A stretch of DNA of 64,000 nucleotides from Hoylesella saccharolytica JCM 17484 (GCF_000614205.1 NZ_BAKN01000013.1:1-64000), one strand, 5' to 3'. Numbered from the stretch's first letter, positions 34,096-44,767 are shown. The notes: generated by a model not told the origin, from the letters alone. A program made the numbers and translations.

Positions 34096-37000
34096 TTATC
34101 TGGTATATTTCTGCCCACCAGCAATGTAGACACCTTGAGGTAAGGTATTAAGCACGCTGTTGAGTGTTTGGTCTGTAGCTATTGCCACACGGTTACCGCT
34201 GAGGTTGTAAATGATGAGCGGTTGGTCGGCACGGTGAGTATTGATGTCGGTGATGCCGGTCGTAGTTTCTTGGACAACGAGGAGGGAACGGACTTTGGCG
34301 GCATCAACGTTATTAGCTACGAAATACGCGCAGAAGGGATTTACCGTAACGGGCGAGGTGGCGATAAACTGTTTTCCGTCAGCATTAAGGATATAAGCTT
34401 CGGGCAGGGTCTGCGTAGCCGTGGTGCCCATGTATTTGTAGTCTGTGCTGTATGTGGATATACGTTCAACTATTTCAATGGCAGCATTAGCAGCAGTATA
34501 AGTAACGGTTTGACCTGTTAGGTTGAATGCCGTGCCGTTTTGTGTTCCTGCATAGGCCACAAGATAGGGGCGGTTAGCTGTGATGCTTGTGACATAGTTA
34601 AAGTAAAGGCGATTGCCCTCAACGGCGCTGAATTCTTTAATGAGAAAGTCTTTGCCCGTGTCGGTTGCCGTGCGAAACCAATCAATATTTCTTCCATTGG
34701 CAGTGATGGTTTGTGGTGCAAAGGGTAGGGCGAGGGTACGCCAGCCATTATTATTAGTAATATTGCCTACCTGATGGTTGTAAACAGCTTGCTTGGCAAT
34801 GAACGCTTTGGGAATGTAGAGGCTATTGTCGTCGCTAAGTACGAGCTGTTCAGCCTCGCTGCCGAAAACGATGTTGTGCACTTTCTTTTTGAGTAAGGTG
34901 AGCACACGATGGCCTATATTGGCTCCCTCTTCGTAGTAGATAATGAGATTCTTGTTGTAATCGTCTCCGATAGATAGAGTGGCAGGTGTGTTTTTACCCG
35001 GAATGGCAACGGCAACCATGTCTTTTGTCACGGTAAATCCATTCTGACTCTTCACACCGTGTTGGGTTCCGTCAGCAGTCCAGTATCTGATACCATCTTT
35101 AACGATGAAATCGCCGCAGCGGTCGTCACCGCTGTTTTCGCTGTTAACAGAAAAGAAGTAGGTGCTACCAGCGTTCAGATCTTTAAGCGTATAGACCAGC
35201 GTGGTATCTTTTCCTTCCTTAAGGTTGATAAACTGGCTCTCAGTGTGTTTCATCCAGAAGAAACCGCCTGCAAGTTCCCATGGTGCTACCTTGATGTTAC
35301 CGATGTAGGGCTCAGTGTCTTTGTTCATTACCTTCACACTAATCGTTACTTTGTCACCATAGAGATATTTGCTTCCGTTGATGTATTCGAAACCTTGCGG
35401 AACGGTTACGAATGAAAGGTTACCCTTTCGTTCGGCTGTAACATTGACGGTTGTCGAGTAAAAGATGTCTTTCTTATCTTTTGAGCGTGATAGAGCCAGT
35501 GTATGGCTGCCCACCATCTTGGGTTTATATTTAAAGAATACCTCGGTTGTCTTACCTCCAGGCAGGTTGACACCATTACCCGATACCCACTTATCATCTT
35601 CGAATAGATACATTTCTTTGTAGTAGTCGCTGGCATTGTTGGTAATGGTTGCCTTTACCTGACGCTCTTTGTTGACACAAAGACTCCCCATGATTTCTAA
35701 CGATTTTACATTAACATCGAGTACGGGGAATACTTTGAGCGTCAGTTCGGTTCCTTTGATTTCAGCAATGACGTAGTTGGTGTTGAAGAAGCGATCTTCT
35801 ACCCATTCTTGCGTGCCGTGCTCTCGGCTTCGACCCTTGATATGGTAAATACCATCAGGGATGTTGGGATCAAGCATTGCGAGAATGGAGCGTTCGGGCC
35901 AATAGGTGCCGGGCGAGAGACTGAAATCCCAATCATTACCAATATTTTCGCGTACGATGTTACCTGCGGTATCATAAAGGGCGAACGATGCATCGAAAGT
36001 GTATCGCTTTTGAAGGTTAGTGCCTGCCGCAAACTTTATTCTTGGCATAAAATAGGCTTTTGTAGATTTACGTGTGTAAGTGGTCTTATCAAGCTTGATG
36101 TTAAAAATGTCAATACGAACGACTTCTTTTTGGGGTGTTGTTCCACTTTCGGCCGGTTTAAGTCCGACGACAACGCCTTGTCCCATAGAATATCCATCGG
36201 CACTAGTGCTACCACCTATACCTTGTTGACCGGGGGACATAACGGTCAGTAGGAAGTATCCGTCGTCCATTCCTCCCCAACCCCAATTGATATGATAGTA
36301 TCCGTTCCCGTCGTATCCGTCGATTACGAATTCATGGCCACCTCCGCCTTCAGAAGTTGTGGCATTCATTACCATTGGTCGGCCAGCAGCTAGTTCGGAA
36401 TAAATGAGGTCCTCCCATTCCTGATAAGTGTAGCTGTCGTGAACTTCATAACTCAGATTGGGATCGAAGCCGAAGTATTTAACAAATGCTGGAGGTATAT
36501 GTCCTACACCTGCACCTGATGATGGGCCGTATCCCATTTTTACCGATTGACCGACATAGCGCATCAGTTGACTGATAGCTTTTTTGCTAGCTGTGGAAGA
36601 ATAATTGTTGTAAGTGTCAGTAATGTTAGCCCAATCGAATGTAACAGACGGTAGTGCATCAAGTGTATAGAGAGAATCCTCATAACTATATTTATAAGAA
36701 GGTATCTCCGGAACTGTTGTCTTGGGTATTCGCCAATAACCGAGAATTTGCGCCATTGCTGTAGCCACACAACCGGTGGCACATCTTCCTTTTGGGCCTT
36801 TTTTGCTCTTATATTCAGGACATTCCAGATTATACGGATTGCCTTGATTCCATTTAGTGGTTATAAGCATCGGAACCACATTCTTTGTTATCGTCTTCTT
36901 TGTAGACGTAGAGGCTTTCGGTGCTTTTTCCCTTACCTGCCTCTTTCCCTTATCTATGGTTGATACAGCGACAGATAGTTCTTTTAGCCAATGTTTCATC

Positions 37001-37305
37001 GGGTCGGGAATATTCTTTATATCAATTGCTCCCGTATCCGTATAACCGAGTATGGCTTGGGTACGATCGCTTCCCGATACAATGACATAACCATTATCGG
37101 TTCCCACATTAAATACATAGAAGTTAGGATCTTCCATTACAGTGGTCAGCTGCATAGATTCTCCTTGTGCATGTACTTTTCTTCTCCCATCTGGCTGGGT
37201 GAGAAATGTCTTTGCTTTTTGCTTGGCTTGTTCGATAGTTATGGGTTCTGCAAATGCGGAGAACCGACATAATAATAAAGCCACGATAAGTAATTTTGCT
37301 TTCAT
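34096..37305 (-). CDS. C10 family cysteine protease (interpain-like), T9SS cargo
   Basis: A 1069-residue secreted protease. Signal peptide LLIVALLLCRFSAFA; Spi-type pro-domain (about 22-150), then the papain-fold catalytic domain with Cys in TGCVATAMAQ (about 179) and His in GGGHEFVIDGYDG (about 324), followed by the NWGWGG oxyanion/Trp loop. This matches streptopain and interpain A of Prevotella intermedia. Long beta-domains follow and the C-terminus (IIYNLSGNRVAIATDQ ... LPQGVYIAGGQKYTR) is a T9SS sorting tail. I place the start at MKAKLL; the frame begins 4 codons earlier. These proteases degrade host complement, haem proteins and other substrates in relatives; here that is inference. Confidence 0.94.
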   Translation of the reverse strand: MKAKLLIVALLLCRFSAFAEPITIEQAKQKAKTFLTQPDGRRKVHAQGESMQLTTVMEDPNFYVFNVGTDNGYVIVSGSDRTQAILGYTDTGAIDIKNIPDPMKHWLKELSVAVSTIDKGKRQVREKAPKASTSTKKTITKNVVPMLITTKWNQGNPYNLECPEYKSKKGPKGRCATGCVATAMAQILGYWRIPKTTVPEIPSYKYSYEDSLYTLDALPSVTFDWANITDTYNNYSSTASKKAISQLMRYVGQSVKMGYGPSSGAGVGHIPPAFVKYFGFDPNLSYEVHDSYTYQEWEDLIYSELAAGRPMVMNATTSEGGGGHEFVIDGYDGNGYYHINWGWGGMDDGYFLLTVMSPGQQGIGGSTSADGYSMGQGVVVGLKPAESGTTPQKEVVRIDIFNIKLDKTTYTRKSTKAYFMPRIKFAAGTNLQKRYTFDASFALYDTAGNIVRENIGNDWDFSLSPGTYWPERSILAMLDPNIPDGIYHIKGRSREHGTQEWVEDRFFNTNYVIAEIKGTELTLKVFPVLDVNVKSLEIMGSLCVNKERQVKATITNNASDYYKEMYLFEDDKWVSGNGVNLPGGKTTEVFFKYKPKMVGSHTLALSRSKDKKDIFYSTTVNVTAERKGNLSFVTVPQGFEYINGSKYLYGDKVTISVKVMNKDTEPYIGNIKVAPWELAGGFFWMKHTESQFINLKEGKDTTLVYTLKDLNAGSTYFFSVNSENSGDDRCGDFIVKDGIRYWTADGTQHGVKSQNGFTVTKDMVAVAIPGKNTPATLSIGDDYNKNLIIYYEEGANIGHRVLTLLKKKVHNIVFGSEAEQLVLSDDNSLYIPKAFIAKQAVYNHQVGNITNNNGWRTLALPFAPQTITANGRNIDWFRTATDTGKDFLIKEFSAVEGNRLYFNYVTSITANRPYLVAYAGTQNGTAFNLTGQTVTYTAANAAIEIVERISTYSTDYKYMGTTATQTLPEAYILNADGKQFIATSPVTVNPFCAYFVANNVDAAKVRSLLVVQETTTGITDINTHRADQPLIIYNLSGNRVAIATDQTLNSVLNTLPQGVYIAGGQKYTR

Positions 37306-37394
37306 TATGGAATACAAGTTAAGTTACTATTAAATTTGTTTGAATTATTGAATCTGTACGAAAAGATGTATCAATAAATTGTTTAGAAAAATTA

Positions 37395-39719
37395 TCAGGT
37401 TTTTTGATAACGTAAAAGATGTTGAGCGGTAGACAAAGATGGGGCAATATCTTCTGTTTGAACGGCCCATTTATGATTAGGCTTTGTACTCATTACAAAA
37501 TGTAGATGAATACCTTTCTGTACGTCATCCCATTTAAGATACGACTTTGAGTAAGGTTTTCCATTGACATACATCTTCTTTATATATACTGCCTTGGAAC
37601 TCCAACCGTCTGTCGTAACCCGGATATGATTACCGTTGCTCATAGTTACATCAATTGCAGGTAGAGCAGGAGAGCCGATGTTATAGTATCCGCTCGTTGG
37701 CGCCATAGGATAAAAGCCCATGCAGTTGAAAATATACCAAGCCGACATCTGTCCACAATCGTCATTGCCGCAGAGTGAGTTGGGTGTGTTCCCATAAAAG
37801 CGGTTTATAATTTCGCGTACGCGCTGTTGACATTTCCATCCTTCACCAATGTAGTTATAGAGATATGCTACATGGTGACAAGGTTCGTTGCCGTGCCAAT
37901 AAGCCCCTATGCGACCGTGAATATCATGGGCACCGGGTATATCTTGAGGAAGTTCTAGTGTAAAAAGCGAATCCAAACGAGCCCGAAACAATTCTTTGCC
38001 CATTAGATTGATAAGTCCCTGTACATCGTGAGGTACTGTCCAATGGTATTGCACGGTAAATCCTTCGGTGATGTCTCCCCAACCGTTTACTGAGCCTGGC
38101 CCTTGATAGGCCACAGGGGAAAAGGGCGTACGCCACGTGCCATCAGCAGCTCGCCCTCTCATATACTTGGTTTGCTGGTCGAAGAGGTTCTGATAGCTGA
38201 GTGCGCGGTTTAAGAAGAAAGTTCCCTCCTTATGTTTTCCAAGTGCTTGGGCTGCTTGATAAATGGCATAATCATCGTATGCATATTCAAGTGTCTTAGA
38301 GACTGACTCCTGTTCTTTGTCGTAAGGAACGTATCCTTTGTCGTTGTAATCGGCCAACCCGTTGTAGTTGCGATTCATAGCTGTTGTAATCATAGCATTG
38401 AAAGCCCGCTCGTAATCGAAACCTTTCACACCTTTACAAATCATATCAGCAAGCACCGATGCAGCATGATAGCCTATCATGCACCATGTTTCATTACTTC
38501 CAAACGACCAAAATGGTAGTATTCGCTCTACACTTTTGTCGTAATGAGCTAGCATAGAGTTGGCTATGTCGGCCTGAATGTCTTGATGTACGAGATTCAT
38601 TAGCGGATGAAAAGCGCGATAGGTATCCCATAGCGAAAACTCGGTACGGTTGGTAAAGCCGTTCTCTTGCTCTATATTCTTGTCCAATCCACGGTAACTT
38701 CCGTCGGCATCATTATAGACGACCGGACACAAAGCGGCATGATAAGCAGAGGTATAAAACGTCTCTTTCTGCGCCAATGTGCCTTCTATGCGGTATTTAG
38801 ACAGTTCTTTTTCCCATTTCTCAGTGGCTAGCTGTCTTAACCCATCGAAGGTTGTACCTTTCAACTCTTGCAGATTAAGCTTGGCTCCGGCGGTGCTAAT
38901 ACCCGATATTGAAGTCTTCACGGTGACAGCTTCTCCTTTTTCGGTATCGAAGTAGGCGGTGAATATCAGCCCCTGTCCCCATGCTTCGCGATTGCTTCTG
39001 AATCGGTTGCCATTGTAAACCACAGGCTTTTTGTTCTGATAAATCATGAACTGCCGAAAGGGTTTGGAGAACACTGCTGTGAAATAAATATGCCGTTCAG
39101 GTCCCCAGCCTTGTATCAGGCGATATCCTGTGATGGTACTATCATTCTCTACCCGAATATTAGACCATGCACAACGTTGCCACAGTGTGTGTTGAAAGTC
39201 GATAAGGATAAACGACTCGGTAGATTTAGGGTAAGTAAATCGGAAGATACCGCTACGCAACCCGGCAGTCATCTCGGCTTTCACGCCGTAATCAAGTAAC
39301 TTAACGGCATAATATCCGGGCGACGCCTGTTCTTCTTCATGTTTAAACCTACTGCGGTAACCACTATCAGGCTCTTCATCTGTACCGGAATCGAGCTTGA
39401 TGGCACCCGTTCCTGGCATAAAAAGAAAGTCGCCCATATCGGGAATGCCGGTACCGCTGAGGTGCGTTAGCGAAAAGCCTTGTATGCTTTGTCGGTTCCA
39501 TTTGTAGCCCGAAGCAGCATCGTAAAAGTGCTCGTCGGTATCGGGACTTATCTGAATACCCCCGAAAGGCAGCTGTGCACCGGGATATACATTGCCGTAA
39601 CCATCAGTTCCGACAAATGGATTAACATATGAAACAAGCGGGCGTTGTTGTTTCACAGCTTTAGCAGTAGTGCTAAACACAGCAGCCAATGCTATAATAA
39701 AAGAGAAATATCGGTTCAT
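37395..39719 (-). CDS. GH92 alpha-mannosidase
   Basis: A 774-residue secreted exo-alpha-mannosidase that trims host or yeast high-mannose N-glycans. Signal peptide IALAAVFSTTAKA; N-terminal beta-sandwich (NPFVGTDGYGNVYPGAQLPF) and a (alpha/alpha)6 catalytic domain. The GH92 catalytic signatures are WHGNEPCHH (acid Glu) and GNDDCGQMSAW (base Asp pair), with calcium-binding positions nearby. The linkage preference (1,2, 1,3 or 1,4) cannot be read with confidence. It begins 10 bases after the BSP metallopeptidase stop, same strand, and a paralogue lies 1.6 kb upstream. Confidence 0.95.
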   Translation of the reverse strand: MNRYFSFIIALAAVFSTTAKAVKQQRPLVSYVNPFVGTDGYGNVYPGAQLPFGGIQISPDTDEHFYDAASGYKWNRQSIQGFSLTHLSGTGIPDMGDFLFMPGTGAIKLDSGTDEEPDSGYRSRFKHEEEQASPGYYAVKLLDYGVKAEMTAGLRSGIFRFTYPKSTESFILIDFQHTLWQRCAWSNIRVENDSTITGYRLIQGWGPERHIYFTAVFSKPFRQFMIYQNKKPVVYNGNRFRSNREAWGQGLIFTAYFDTEKGEAVTVKTSISGISTAGAKLNLQELKGTTFDGLRQLATEKWEKELSKYRIEGTLAQKETFYTSAYHAALCPVVYNDADGSYRGLDKNIEQENGFTNRTEFSLWDTYRAFHPLMNLVHQDIQADIANSMLAHYDKSVERILPFWSFGSNETWCMIGYHAASVLADMICKGVKGFDYERAFNAMITTAMNRNYNGLADYNDKGYVPYDKEQESVSKTLEYAYDDYAIYQAAQALGKHKEGTFFLNRALSYQNLFDQQTKYMRGRAADGTWRTPFSPVAYQGPGSVNGWGDITEGFTVQYHWTVPHDVQGLINLMGKELFRARLDSLFTLELPQDIPGAHDIHGRIGAYWHGNEPCHHVAYLYNYIGEGWKCQQRVREIINRFYGNTPNSLCGNDDCGQMSAWYIFNCMGFYPMAPTSGYYNIGSPALPAIDVTMSNGNHIRVTTDGWSSKAVYIKKMYVNGKPYSKSYLKWDDVQKGIHLHFVMSTKPNHKWAVQTEDIAPSLSTAQHLLRYQKT

Positions 39720-39729
39720 AAGCGGGTGA

Positions 39730-40545
39730 TTATTGGGTAATGTCGCCTACTGCCAGCTGGTATTCGTGCCACAACCCGTCCATGGTGTATTGTGTGCCCA
39801 GGGCGTATTGTACAGCACCGTCCCACGACCAGGGAATGACTTCGAGGGTTGAGCGGTTCATCTTGCGCAGAAAGTCTTTATCCTTGTGCTCGCGAACCCA
39901 GTTGAAGAAGTAGCCCGTGCGGCGATATCCATCTTTGTAGCTGCCGCCTTTGGGTCGGTCGGTCTCTCCGTGAAATCCATCGCAGGCTACACGCACGGCG
40001 TCTGCCATTCCCTCAATAAATGCCCAAAAGGTGCGGTTGCTACCATAATTGCCTATGCCTTGGGGCTCGAGCTGAAAGGCGTGGGTGAGTTCGTGTAGCA
40101 GTACGCCGCGTGTTTCGAAGAGCACTTTGGCTGTGTCTTGCTGCTCAAACGACTTCTCTACGTGGCGTGTACTGTAAAAGATGCTGATGTTGCCGTTATC
40201 GCCGTTCTTGGCAGATATGCCGTCGATGTCTTCGAGGGTGTAGTGCAGGGTGCGACACATGGGAATACTGTCGTTGGGCGAGAAGTAGAGTGTCTGCATC
40301 ACAGTGCGTGCCACGTCGCGAATATAGGCGTCGGGGTTGGATACGATGGCGTGATAGATGTGTGCTCCCTTGCTCTTGGGCGCCTTATCAGTGAAGATAA
40401 TATGGTTAAGATGGCGATCAAAACCCATCGTTGTGGGGTGTTGAGGTGTGCGGTTGGTGTTAGCAGACCGGTATGAGGTACCGCAGGCAAGAAAGATGGT
40501 TGTACACAGGGCAGCAAGTGCCATTGTGGCAAAATAATGTTTCAT
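39730..40545 (-). CDS. Basic secretory protein-family metallopeptidase, lipoprotein
   Basis: A 271-residue lipoprotein (lipobox LACG, Cys near 21). The HExxH zinc motif is LLHELTHAFQ (about 152), inside the BSP (plant basic secretory protein) fold with FWAFIEGMADAVR and PKGGSYKDGYRRTGYFFNW. BSP-family peptidases in bacteria are surface or periplasmic. It sits between two GH92 mannosidases and overlaps neither, separated by 10 bases from the downstream GH92. A joint role in glycoprotein degradation is inferred from position. Confidence 0.88.
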   Translation of the reverse strand: MKHYFATMALAALCTTIFLACGTSYRSANTNRTPQHPTTMGFDRHLNHIIFTDKAPKSKGAHIYHAIVSNPDAYIRDVARTVMQTLYFSPNDSIPMCRTLHYTLEDIDGISAKNGDNGNISIFYSTRHVEKSFEQQDTAKVLFETRGVLLHELTHAFQLEPQGIGNYGSNRTFWAFIEGMADAVRVACDGFHGETDRPKGGSYKDGYRRTGYFFNWVREHKDKDFLRKMNRSTLEVIPWSWDGAVQYALGTQYTMDGLWHEYQLAVGDITQ

Positions 40546-40708
40546 TATGTAGGGTTTATGTTATAGGTTGGTTTCCGAAAGGAAGACGGAGACGCTGTGT
40601 GCCTGAAGGTGCGACATCTTTGCTTTTATGTTGACACTGCACCTCCTGTCTTTTAGTTGGTGTGAGTAACGTCCTCTCAGGAGCTGTAGAGTAGAGTAAT
40701 GTATTATA

Positions 40709-41254
40709 TTATTCACTTATAATTTCACTCTCTCTTACATCGAGTTTTCCTTTAAAGTGTAAAGATACGCTGTATGGCATGAAGTCGGGTTCGTTGCCTA
40801 TTAATTCCATGTCTTTAACAGTAATGTCTGCTTCAGTGCTTCCAATATACACATTGGAGTTCATTGTTCCTTTGGTACACTTGGTATTGTTGCCTCTGGT
40901 GTAGAAATAGATTTGTTTCTTCCCATCATAGCTTACTCCCCAGTAATCTTCTTCATGCCGAATTTCGTTCTTGGTAAGGTCAATGGTTTTGTTATTGTGA
41001 ATTTCGGCATTTCCATATATTGAAACCATTTCATCTTTACTAAGATACAGCTGAACCAGGTAGTTATAAGTACCTTTTCTCGTTACAAGATATGCTTTGG
41101 TTATAGGTCTTGACTTCCCGTTAATAACTACGACATTTGTATTCTCGTCGTCTTGATTATCTTTCGAGCAGCCTGTAAAGGCAAACCCCATCAGTATTAC
41201 GGCAAGGACAAAAGTGACTTTTGTCATACTTGTCAAGAATTGCTTTTTCTTCAT
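40709..41254 (-). CDS. Hypothetical lipoprotein
   Basis: A 181-residue lipoprotein with lipobox FTGC (Cys near 29) after an unusually long, Lys-rich signal region (start MKKKQFLTSMTK). The mature part is beta-rich with no recognised family; LVQLYLSKDEM and YWGVSYDGKKQIYFYTRG are its most ordered segments. Its position between two GH92 genes and a BSP peptidase suggests a glycan- or substrate-binding or accessory role, which sequence alone does not show. Confidence 0.8.
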   Translation of the reverse strand: MKKKQFLTSMTKVTFVLAVILMGFAFTGCSKDNQDDENTNVVVINGKSRPITKAYLVTRKGTYNYLVQLYLSKDEMVSIYGNAEIHNNKTIDLTKNEIRHEEDYWGVSYDGKKQIYFYTRGNNTKCTKGTMNSNVYIGSTEADITVKDMELIGNEPDFMPYSVSLHFKGKLDVRESEIISE

Positions 41255-41322
41255 TGATGTTTAAGTTTAATGGTTTGTTATTTAATCTTTCCTCGTGCTC
41301 CTTTGAGGACGTTGTTTTCTTA

Positions 41323-43670
41323 CTACTTGTTTTCTTTGGCTGTTAGCGAGTAGGGCTTGTCGGTGATGGCCTGTCCACGCCGTTTGTTGGGCTTGCTGCC
41401 CATGACATACTCGAGGGTGCAGCCGTTGAGCAGGTCGGCGTGGGTGAGGTAAAGCTTAGTATAAGGGCGACCGTTGAGTTTCAGGCTTTGCACGTAGCAA
41501 TTTTTATCACTAACGTTGGGCGCTTTGATTGTGAGATGTTTACCGTTGGGTAACGCAACATTCATATAGGGCAGATAGGGTGCCCCGAGAACGTATTGAT
41601 CGCTGCCGGGACATACGGGGTAGAACCCCATGGCGGTGAAGATATACCAGGCCGACATTTGTCCGCAGTCGTCGTTGCCGCCCAACCCGCGTATGTGGTT
41701 GCGATACATCTTATTCATAATGGTACGCAGGCGTTGCTGTGTAAGCCAGGGGGTGGATGTCCATGCATAAAGATAGGGGATGTGATGACTCGGCTCGTTA
41801 CCGTGTACGTAGCCTCCGACCAGACAGTCGGCGGTAATGTCTTCGTTGTCTTTGTAGTATTTGGGCGGCAAGTTCATTTCAAACAGTCGGTTCAGCTTCT
41901 GCAGAAAAGCCTCTTCACCACCCATAACGCCCATCAGTCCGTAAACATCCTGCGGGGCATGGAACGAGAAGTTCCATGAATTTCCCTCGATAAAACCTTC
42001 GTTGTAGGTTTGATATGGGTCGAGATCAGCCTTAAAACGTCCGTCGGCATAACGGGGCGAGGCGAACCCAAGGGTTTTGTCAAAAGTGTTGCGATAGTAC
42101 AAGGCGCGGCGGGCGAAGGGTTCGGCAATGTCAGTGCGCCCCTCTTTCAAGGCAGCGGCATAGATGGTAAAGTCGTCGAAAGAATATTCGAGCGTGTTGG
42201 ATGCTGCCGTAGCATCGCGATCATAGGGTGCATAGCCTAGCGTCATATATTCTTTGAGACCGGGAAAGCGTGTCCATGTGGCAGTAGAAACCATTGCCTT
42301 GAAAGCTTCGTCCTTATCGATGAGAGCTCCTTTCACGATGGCATCTGCCAATACTGTTACGGCATGATAACCCGTCATACACCAGCCTTCATTACCCATC
42401 AGACTCCACACTGGCAGTACATGGTGCACACTCTGCCGCCAATGCGCCAGCATCGACTTTACCATATTAGTGTTGCGGTCGGTTTTTAGCAGGTTTAATA
42501 GCGGATGTTCAGCGCGATAGGTGTCCCAGAGTGAAAATACCGTGTAGTTGTCGAAGTCAGTTGCTTCGTGTATGTTACCATCGAGTCCGCGATATTTTCG
42601 GTCTACGTCCATATAACCGATGGGTTAATCATCGTATGATATAGCGAAGTGTAAAGCATGGCTTTCTGATCGTCGGTGCCCTGACAGCTGATAATACTGA
42701 GCTCTCGCTGCCATGAAGCCCGCGTGGCGGCATACACCTCTTCAAAACTCTTGCTACCCACTTCGGTAGTTAGATTTTTCTGTGCCCCTTCTGTGCTCAC
42801 GGCAGAGAGTGCCACTTTTACAGTGAGGTCTTGCGACCGACTATTGTCGAAGTTGAAATAGGCCACCATATTTTGTCCCGCCATCTCAGGGAAGTCTTGA
42901 TAAAGCTGAAACTTTCTCAAAAAACCTAGATACTTGGGACGCTTTTTGTCACGGTATCCGTAAGACAGAATAGGCTTACTGAATGAAATGGCGAAATAGG
43001 TATAATTGGCTCGTGCCCAACCGTTGGTAATGCGGTAACCGGTGAGTAACGTGTCATTTTCTACTCGAATGCTGCTCCACAACACTTTACCGTCGTAGTT
43101 ATAGATGCCGTGTAACAAGTCAAGTATCAATCGAGAGTCTTGTCCCTTTGGAAAAGTATATTTATGCACACCTACTCGTGGTGTTGCAGTGAGTTGCACC
43201 CGTACATTGTTGTCAGCAAGTGTAACCTCATAATAACCCACTGAAGCCTTTTCTGTGTTGTGTGAATAACGCGAGCGATACCCCTCGTCGGGTCTAGATG
43301 CCGTACCTGGTGTTAAAATCAATCGACCTGTTTGCGGCATCAGCAGCACATCGCCAAGATCCGAGTGACCTGTTCCGCTCAAATGGGTATGACTGAAGCC
43401 TACTATCGTTGGGTCGTGATATTGGTATCCGGCACAATAAGCATATACGTTCCCCTGATATTTGCCGTTGATGTTGTGAGGGATGGTATCGGTTTCTGGA
43501 CTCAGTTGTACAATACCGAATGGTGCGCAAGCTCCCGGAAAGGTGTGTCCCATTCCGTCGGTACCTATCATCGGATTTACAAAAGTAGTTACATCCGCTT
43601 TGCTTTGAGCACTCACAGACATAGTATATAGTGCGAATGCCGCCGCAAGAAAGGGTAGAGTTGTTTTCAT
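41323..43670 (-). pseudogene. GH92 alpha-mannosidase, second copy, one frameshift
   Basis: Second secreted GH92 enzyme, paralogue of the 774-residue gene at 37395. The first part (43670-42603) holds the signal peptide (LYTMSVSAQS) and N-terminal beta-sandwich (NPMIGTDGMGHTFPGACAPF), and breaks at HTMINPSVIW. The second (to 41323) resumes with DVDRKYRGLDGN and holds the catalytic motifs YVHGNEPSHH and GNDDCGQMSAW. The paralogue reads CPVVYNDADGSYRGLD here, so one missing base near 42613-42617 (GTTATATGG for GTTTATATGG) restores SVYMDVDRKYRGLDG and a product of about 780 residues. Confidence 0.9.
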
Positions 43671-43734
43671 GATGACCTCTATGTTTATTGTTTTACTCTT
43701 AAGTTTTCAGTGTTGAATTGTGGTTCTATGTTTG

Positions 43735-43742
43735 CAAAGATA
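43735..43742 (-). promoter_or_regulatory. -7 element of the GH92 / BSP cluster
   Basis: TATCTTTG on the minus strand, 65 bases upstream of the first GH92 start. No clear -33 TTTG at the expected spacing. Confidence 0.4.
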
Positions 43743-43870
43743 GACAAAAAATGGCATTTATCCACCGAGTTTTTCAAGAATATGGTTTTGTTTGACAACG
43801 TACACTTAAAATTATAACAAATTTCGCTAATCACCAAATTTATAGACATTTATAATTCGTCGAACTCACG

Positions 43871-44563
43871 TTAATTTAATATTTCTCCGGCAATTTGTTC
43901 TGCCGGAATTTCTTCTTTTCCTCGTTTTACATCTCCATTTTTGGCCACGATATAAAGTCCCTTTCCGGGTGTCCACTCCATACAGAAGAGGTCTGAAGGG
44001 TGATTAAATCCGTTGTCTCTTATATGGCGAGTTACCCAAGCCCGTGTTTTATTACAATGTACCAGACTACTGTCAACGATAGCACCGTTGTTAACCAAGA
44101 GATAAGATTCAGCAACTTTACCTACCTCTGATACCGTGATGGCGCCGTTGGTTTCAAATCTTACATCGTCAACATCAAACATTGAAAAAACTCCCTTTTG
44201 CCTAAGAAGTACTCTAAATTGTTCCATCTCTAAGCTGTTGCGTTTGAATACCTTAAAGTTAAGTACGCCACCTTTTACCAAATACACGCTGTCGCCTTTG
44301 ATAATACGGCGAAGAAGGGAAGAACGCATACAAAAACGAATAAACAAATTAAAAAGTGTCCATAATGCCAATGCGAACATAAGATGCCAAACGCGCATAT
44401 CAGGATTGTATATAACACCACCAACCAGTGCCCCGATGACAAATGCGCTCACCGTATCCAGTGGGGTTATCTGTGCCATTTGACCTTTACCGGCGATGCG
44501 AAGAAAAAACAAAATACCGATCATTCCGGTAATTAGCTTAAGTGCGATATCTATGTATTGCAT
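43871..44563 (-). CDS. DUF421 (YetF-like) membrane protein
   Basis: A 230-residue protein with two or three N-terminal membrane segments (to about 75) and a cytoplasmic DUF421 domain (LVKGGVLNFKVFKRNSLEMEQFRVLLRQ, FSMFDVDDVRFETNGAITV). The IAGKGQMAQITPLDTVSAFVIGALVG block at the N-terminus is characteristic. In Bacillus, YetF-type proteins occur in spore membranes, but the function here is unknown. It has a promoter with TTTG / 18 / TAATTTTG. Confidence 0.9.
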   Translation of the reverse strand: MQYIDIALKLITGMIGILFFLRIAGKGQMAQITPLDTVSAFVIGALVGGVIYNPDMRVWHLMFALALWTLFNLFIRFCMRSSLLRRIIKGDSVYLVKGGVLNFKVFKRNSLEMEQFRVLLRQKGVFSMFDVDDVRFETNGAITVSEVGKVAESYLLVNNGAIVDSSLVHCNKTRAWVTRHIRDNGFNHPSDLFCMEWTPGKGLYIVAKNGDVKRGKEEIPAEQIAGEILN

Positions 44564-44591
44564 ATAAATTATATAAAGGGTTATTTGAATG

Positions 44592-44621
44592 CAAAATTAG
44601 AAAAAATAATGAGACCCCAAA
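44592..44621 (-). promoter_or_regulatory. Promoter of the DUF421 gene
   Basis: TTTG (44621-44618), an 18-base spacer and TAATTTTG (44599-44592) on the minus strand; the gene starts 28 bases later. Confidence 0.6.
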
Positions 44622-44700
44622 AACTGATTTAAACTTTCTATACATCTCTTCAAAAACTGCACATCTAGTTTAAACTTCGAGTGTAGAAAGTTCCTTACGA

Positions 44701-44730
44701 AAAAAGGATAGAAATTTCTCTATCCTTTTT
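44701..44730. terminator. Terminator of the zinc-ribbon gene
   Basis: AAAAAGGATAGA (44701-44712) pairs perfectly with TCTATCCTTTTT (44719-44730). On the minus strand it lies 37 bases after the stop at 44768 and is followed by a T-run. Confidence 0.85.
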
Positions 44731-44758
44731 CTTCTTTTCTTCTTTTCTTCTTTTCTTC
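44731..44758. repeat. 8-bp tandem repeat CTTCTTTT, 3.5 copies
   Basis: Three exact units at 44731, 44739 and 44747 plus CTTC, between the terminator hairpin and the stop codon of the zinc-ribbon gene. It lies outside the reading frame. Confidence 0.85.
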
Positions 44759-44767
44759 CCTTTTTAT

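Noticed and set aside
44731..44758. Phase-variable repeat in the zinc-ribbon gene
   Set aside because: The CTTCTTTT units lie after the stop codon and so cannot switch the frame.
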